Origin: an uncultured bacterium
GTDB lineage: Bacteria > Patescibacteriota > Minisyncoccia > CAIUEV01
NCBI GenBank assembly: GCA_903898335.1
Contig: CAIUEV010000070.1
Location: 1 to 8,372, forward strand
Direction of reading: 5' to 3'
Length of the DNA stretch: 8,372 nt
Of this stretch, positions 5,267-8,372 are shown piece after piece (positions within the stretch are counted from its first letter, which is position 1; each line of letters opens with the position of its first letter). The notes beneath the pieces were generated by a model. It had not been told where the DNA came from. It saw only the letters and a list, made by a program, of their open reading frames with translations, and searched no databases. A program made the translations under genes and the position numbers.

Positions 5267-5368
5267 AGGGTATAAAACGGTTCCGAAAGGCTCTGTCACT
5301 AGGTTCAGAGAACACTTTGTGCTGAAGGATAAATCAATAAAATTTCAATAATTACTATTAAAATTAAT

Positions 5369-7348
5369 TTGGTGAGTAAAAGAATTTTACAAACAGTTCT
5401 GGTTTTATTCTTCTTGTTATTATCAAGCTTGATTAATGTCAAAGATTCTTTTGCCTCAGGCTGGGAAAATGTTGGAGATGAAGGTTTTAATTCTGGAGGA
5501 AATATCGAATATATATCTTTAAAATTTAATCCCTCAACAAATGAACCTTTCGTAGCTTTCAGAGATGGGGGTAATTCAAACAAGGCTACCGTAATGAAAT
5601 TTAGCGGAGGTTCATGGCAGAATGTAGGAACTTCAGGATTTAGCACTGGAGAGGTTTTATATACGTCCCTTGCATTTAATCCTTCGACAAACGAACCCTA
5701 TGTGGCATTCTCAGATGCAAGCAATCTTAATAAGGCTACCGTTATGAAATTTTCTAGTGGAACATGGCAAGTCGTCGGGACTGCTGGATTTAGCGTCGGA
5801 GATGCCTTTACTCTGTCACTAGCTTTCAATTTAGCTACTAATGAGCCGTATGTTGCCTATGAAGATAAAGGCATTTCCTGGAAGGCTACCGTTATGAAAT
5901 TTAGTGAGGGGTCCTGGCAGAATGTGGGCACCGCTGGGATTAGTGAAGATGGGGCTGGCTATTATACATCTCTAGCTTTTAATCCGTCCACTAACGAGCC
6001 CTATATTGCTTATGAAGACGGAGGAAACTCTAACAAGGTTACTGTAAAAAAATTCAATGGAATCTCTTGGCAAACTGTTGGAAATATAGGATTTGCTGGG
6101 GGTAATTCGGAGCACATTTCCCTTGCTTTTAATCCTGTAACGATCGAACCATATGTAGCTTTTTCTGACGGGAGTAATTCAAGCAAGGCTACTGTTATGA
6201 AATTCAGTGAAGGCTCATGGCAAACAGTTGGGAGTGCTGGCATCAGTGTGGCTAATGCTTTTACCTTATCTTTGGCTTTTAGTCTTACCACTAACGAACC
6301 GTATGTGGCATACGAGGATCAAGGTATTTCCTGGAAAGCTACTGTTATGAAATTCAGTGAAGGCTCATGGCAAACAGTTGGGAGTGCTGGTATAAGTGAT
6401 GGAGGTGGTTACTATACCTCATTAGCCTTTAACCCTTCGACAAAAGAACCTTATCTTGCTTATGAAGATGGTGATAATCTAAATAAAATTACAGTAAGAA
6501 AAAGCCAGGCACAAATTGTCAAGCCTACCGCTTCTCCCGCTGGCGGAAACTATACTTCAAATCAATCAGTTACACTTTCTACAACGACTAGTGGTGCCAC
6601 GATTTACTATACAACTGACGGCTCAACGCCAACAACTAGCTCTAATAGATATTCTTCCGCCCTGACAGTCTCAAGCAATATCAACCTTAAGGCGATAGCA
6701 ACCAAATCGGGCATGACAGACAGTAATGTTATGAGTGAGAGCTACACAATAAATATACCGGGGACTGTTGCCATACCTACCGCATCCCCGGCCGGAGGAA
6801 CCTACACATCCTCTCAATCGGTAATTTTATCAACGAATACTAGTGGAGCTACTATTTACTATACGATTGACGGATCTAGCCCAACATCCGCTTCAAATGT
6901 TTACTCCTCACCGATATCGATTTCGAATAGCATTAACCTGAAAGCCGTTGCTATTAAATCAGGAATGTTCGATAGCCCTGTCTTAAATGAGAATTATACT
7001 ATTAGTGTTAATACTGACACACCAACACTTTCCTACAGTATAAGTAAAAAAGCCAAAAAAAGAATAAGTTACACTTTCAAAAACCTGTCTCTCACTCAAA
7101 AGAAATATGTAACAGTAAAAATAGGTGGAAGAAAGGTCAAAGTTATAAGAGTAAGAAGAAGCGGAAGTGATTCAATCGTTACTGTTGAGCTAAAATATGC
7201 AAAATGGGGACGAGGAAATTATAGTTTAATAATGAATTATAAGAATCAAACCAAAGTAGCCTACAAAACCAAGAAAGGCAAAAATAAATATAAAAAGGGA
7301 TGGGAAAGGGGTGCTGTGAACTCGGAGAAGATTTTATCAATTCAATAA
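5369..7348 (+). CDS. Secreted seven-bladed propeller protein with chitobiase-C-like domains
   Basis: A 659-residue predicted secreted or surface protein; no known gene recognised. Residues 2-29 are a Sec signal peptide (SKR, a long hydrophobic core, cleavage likely after DSFA). Seven tandem units begin at W32, W83, W133, W183, W234, W284 and W334, a period of 50-51 residues. The pattern is W-Q-x-VG-x-x-G, SLAFNPSTNEPYVAYED, then KATVMKFSxGS. Seven such units predict a seven-bladed beta-propeller, a common binding scaffold. Two chitobiase/beta-hexosaminidase C-terminal-like domains follow (about 385-461 and 469-545, with TASPAGG and SGATIYYT-DGS-P), usually carbohydrate-associated or spacer domains. 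Residues 550-659 are rich in Lys and Arg with a beta-like pattern and match nothing I know. No sortase motif, transmembrane tail or catalytic site is seen. Start is TTG 5369 or GTG 5372, without Shine-Dalgarno. It opens an operon; the next gene lies 24 nt away. An adhesin or glycan binder is inference. Confidence 0.8.
   Translation: MVSKRILQTVLVLFFLLLSSLINVKDSFASGWENVGDEGFNSGGNIEYISLKFNPSTNEPFVAFRDGGNSNKATVMKFSGGSWQNVGTSGFSTGEVLYTSLAFNPSTNEPYVAFSDASNLNKATVMKFSSGTWQVVGTAGFSVGDAFTLSLAFNLATNEPYVAYEDKGISWKATVMKFSEGSWQNVGTAGISEDGAGYYTSLAFNPSTNEPYIAYEDGGNSNKVTVKKFNGISWQTVGNIGFAGGNSEHISLAFNPVTIEPYVAFSDGSNSSKATVMKFSEGSWQTVGSAGISVANAFTLSLAFSLTTNEPYVAYEDQGISWKATVMKFSEGSWQTVGSAGISDGGGYYTSLAFNPSTKEPYLAYEDGDNLNKITVRKSQAQIVKPTASPAGGNYTSNQSVTLSTTTSGATIYYTTDGSTPTTSSNRYSSALTVSSNINLKAIATKSGMTDSNVMSESYTINIPGTVAIPTASPAGGTYTSSQSVILSTNTSGATIYYTIDGSSPTSASNVYSSPISISNSINLKAVAIKSGMFDSPVLNENYTISVNTDTPTLSYSISKKAKKRISYTFKNLSLTQKKYVTVKIGGRKVKVIRVRRSGSDSIVTVELKYAKWGRGNYSLIMNYKNQTKVAYKTKKGKNKYKKGWERGAVNSEKILSIQ
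6188..6390 (+). repeat. Exact 53-bp direct repeat, 150-bp period, inside the propeller gene
   Basis: Positions 6188-6240 and 6338-6390 are identical over 53 bp and lie exactly 150 bp (50 codons) apart, covering the junctions of units 5/6 and 6/7. Other unit junctions have diverged at synonymous sites, so this copy pair is young or has been homogenised. Such a repeat allows unit loss or gain by slippage or recombination without a frameshift. Confidence 0.9.
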
Positions 7349-7372
7349 GCTTTAAAAAAATAAATACAAAAA

Positions 7373-8086
7373 ATGGGAAGAAAATTTGGTTTCTCTTTCT
7401 CTGCAAGAAGAGCCTTCGGAATCTCTTCGGCGAAAGGTAAAATTTCGAGATCAATAGGAATCCCTCTGACTAGACAAGGGAGACAAAGAAAAGTCGGAAG
7501 TTCCTTGGGATGCTGTTTTTTTCTTGTTATATCGTCTCTCCTGTTGGCATGTTTTTATTTCGCATCTACATCTTTAGCTAGAAGCGGTTGCTGTTCTCAT
7601 CATGGTGGTGTTTGTGGCTGTGGCTGTTGCGATGGAACTTCTTTATCGGCCACCTGTGCCCCCTATTATCCAAGTTGTAGTTCTCTACCCCCGCCTCCTC
7701 CACCACCTCCACCTCCACCACCTCCAAAAAAAGAGAATAGTGTATCAGAGACTGTTGAAACTACACTAGTATCTATAGTTAGCCAAGTTAAAACTGAGAT
7801 TACAAAATCAAAAACCGATTATTTTACAAATCCGGATGGCTTCAGAGAAACATTAATTAATGATTTGGTTAGCAAGTTTCCAAATGCAATAGCTAGCACA
7901 ATTAGTGACAATGTATATAAACTATTGCCAGATGTAGTTTGCAATATAAACAAATTTAACTGTCCTGACTTTGCTACACATGACGAGGCTCAAAAAGTCT
8001 ATGAGAAATGTATGCAAGAAGTTGGAAAAGATATTCATGGCCTAGACGCTGATGATGACGGCGAAGCTTGTGAGACTAATAAATAA
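7373..8086 (+). CDS. Single-pass membrane protein with Cys-rich knot, poly-Pro hinge and Excalibur motif
   Basis: A 237-residue modular protein; no gene name recognised. Residues 1-45 are basic and Gly/Ser/Arg-rich (FSFSARRAFGISSAKGK, then PLTRQGRQRK), a distinctive segment that should stay in the cytoplasm. Residues 46-68 are one membrane span. Outside, residues 73-102 form a dense Cys/His cluster (GCCSHHGGVCGCGCCDGT, then ATC and PSC), a likely metal-binding or disulfide knot. Residues 106-118 are 13 prolines in a row, a stiff spacer. Residues 121-190 look helical. Residues 196-234 resemble an Excalibur domain: C197-P-D-F, C213, and LDADDDGEACE with D225, D227 and D229 as EF-hand-like calcium ligands before C233. 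This C-terminal form resembles tails on secreted nuclease-like proteins, but no catalytic domain is present. It follows the propeller gene by 24 nt and precedes a membrane-protein gene, so the three probably act together at the envelope. ATG 7373 lacks a Shine-Dalgarno. Confidence 0.75.
   Translation: MGRKFGFSFSARRAFGISSAKGKISRSIGIPLTRQGRQRKVGSSLGCCFFLVISSLLLACFYFASTSLARSGCCSHHGGVCGCGCCDGTSLSATCAPYYPSCSSLPPPPPPPPPPPPPKKENSVSETVETTLVSIVSQVKTEITKSKTDYFTNPDGFRETLINDLVSKFPNAIASTISDNVYKLLPDVVCNINKFNCPDFATHDEAQKVYEKCMQEVGKDIHGLDADDDGEACETNK
7688..7726 (+). repeat. CCN trinucleotide run encoding 13 prolines
   Basis: A run of mixed CCC, CCG, CCT and CCA codons encodes the polyproline hinge. Short CCACCT units recur within it, so slippage in steps of 3 or 6 bp could change hinge length between strains without breaking the frame. 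Confidence 0.7.
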
Positions 8087-8116
8087 TTATCTATTTAAGA
8101 ATAAAGTTGATAATAA

Positions 8117-8372
8117 ATGAATATTATAATGAATCTGCTTTTAGGTGCAAGTATCCTTATTGTTGTTTTTGCTGGCTCCTTTGCCAGTAGGATGCAAGCG
8201 GTAACTCTTTGGTTAGGAAAAAAAATTGCTCCAGAGGGAATGGATTCCGAAGCACCTAGAGGATTCCAAGACGCTATAACACCAAAAATCCAAGATATGT
8301 TCAATACAATCCTACCAGTTTGTTATATAGCGATAATAGTTTTAGGTTCTTTTAAAAAATGGTATTTGGGTA
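8117..8372 (+). CDS. Partial membrane protein, cut by the window end
   Basis: An open frame from ATG 8117 runs to the window edge without a stop (85 codons). It begins 30 nt after the Excalibur-protein stop, so it is likely the third gene of the operon. Two hydrophobic segments can be read. Residues about 3-23 (start MNIIMNLLLGASILIVVFAG) form a membrane span or signal. Residues about 65-80 (ILPVCYIAIIVLGSF) form a second span followed by KKWYLG. Between them lies a short hydrophilic stretch with WLGKKIAPEGMDSEAPRGF. ATG 8129 is an alternative start, and no Shine-Dalgarno is present. A small two- to multi-span membrane protein is all that can be said; no family recognised. Confidence 0.65.
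   Translation, partial: MNIIMNLLLGASILIVVFAGSFASRMQAVTLWLGKKIAPEGMDSEAPRGFQDAITPKIQDMFNTILPVCYIAIIVLGSFKKWYLG

Larger units (their letters stand above)
5027..5368. other. 342-nt gap without a protein gene
   Basis: This gap between the DUF3800 gene and the envelope operon has no credible ORF. From left to right it holds the structured element at 5046-5103, an extended -10 (TGG then TATACT, 5118-5126) without a clear -35, a near-palindromic T/A run (5127-5141), an AT-rich stretch with nothing recognised (5142-5237), the candidate operon promoter (5238-5266) and a leader of about 95 nt. Confidence 0.5.

Noticed and set aside
5305..5646. 113-codon minus-strand ORF over the propeller gene start
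   Set aside because: It is a shadow of the repeated propeller coding sequence; the plus strand has a signal peptide and clear domains.
5291..5823. 12-bp CTCTGTCACTAG repeat in the leader and in the propeller gene (5812-5823)
   Set aside because: A 12-bp match is expected by chance about once or twice in a window this size.
8125..8130. Perfect TATAAT before the last gene
   Set aside because: The only -35-like hexamer lies 12 bp away, and the -10 would overlap the start codons. It is more likely chance in AT-rich DNA.
1..8372. CRISPR array, insertion sequence or UGA recoding
   Set aside because: No regularly spaced repeats outside the propeller gene, no transposase, and a TGA stop plus tRNA-Trp(CCA) fit the standard bacterial code.

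Overview
The window reads like an AT-rich, compact bacterial chromosome of the Candidate Phyla Radiation / Patescibacteria type. This is an inference from the gene families: a TrmB-like regulator beside a DrrA/NatA-type exporter, a small M23 protein, a DUF3800 protein, and secreted propeller and Excalibur proteins. It also rests on the near absence of Shine-Dalgarno sequences in front of the real genes. TGA ends the TrmB-like gene and the tRNA-Trp anticodon is CCA, so nothing suggests the UGA=Gly code. No rRNA, transposase, integrase or CRISPR array is visible.

Region 1 (1-1017). Positions 1-237 hold no convincing protein gene. They hold a long imperfect hairpin (81-180, about 32 pairs), two strong Shine-Dalgarno sequences placed in front of tiny ORFs of 3 and 5 codons, and, just beyond, a clean plus-strand intrinsic terminator (240-276). 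Together these suggest a short structured plus-strand transcript. On the minus strand lies a TrmB-family regulator (238-1017).

Region 2 (1018-4025). The regulator is divergent from an ABC-2 exporter operon: ATPase 1162-1953 and permease 1963-2745. Dyads in the shared promoter region are candidate operators. A stand-alone PAS protein (2751-3242, minus) converges on the permease across a bidirectional terminator. It is divergent from a membrane-anchored M23 metallopeptidase (3327-4025).

Region 3 (4026-5368). tRNA-Trp(CCA) lies on the minus strand with an encoded CCA, and tRNA-Asp(GUC) on the plus strand without one. Their promoter-like sequences lie between them, with an 8-bp perfect dyad. A DUF3800 gene (4394-5026) follows. 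A 342-nt gap (5027-5368) then holds a compact hairpin or three-way-junction element and the promoter and leader of the next operon.

Region 4 (5369-8372). A tight plus-strand operon encodes envelope proteins. The first is a secreted protein with seven tandem repeats of about 50 residues (a predicted seven-bladed beta-propeller), two chitobiase-C-terminal-like domains and a Lys/Arg-rich tail. The second is a single-pass membrane protein with a Cys/His-rich knot, a 13-proline hinge and an Excalibur-type calcium motif. The third is a membrane protein cut by the window end. The operon looks like a cell-surface recognition or attachment module, and it is the best candidate here for something undescribed.
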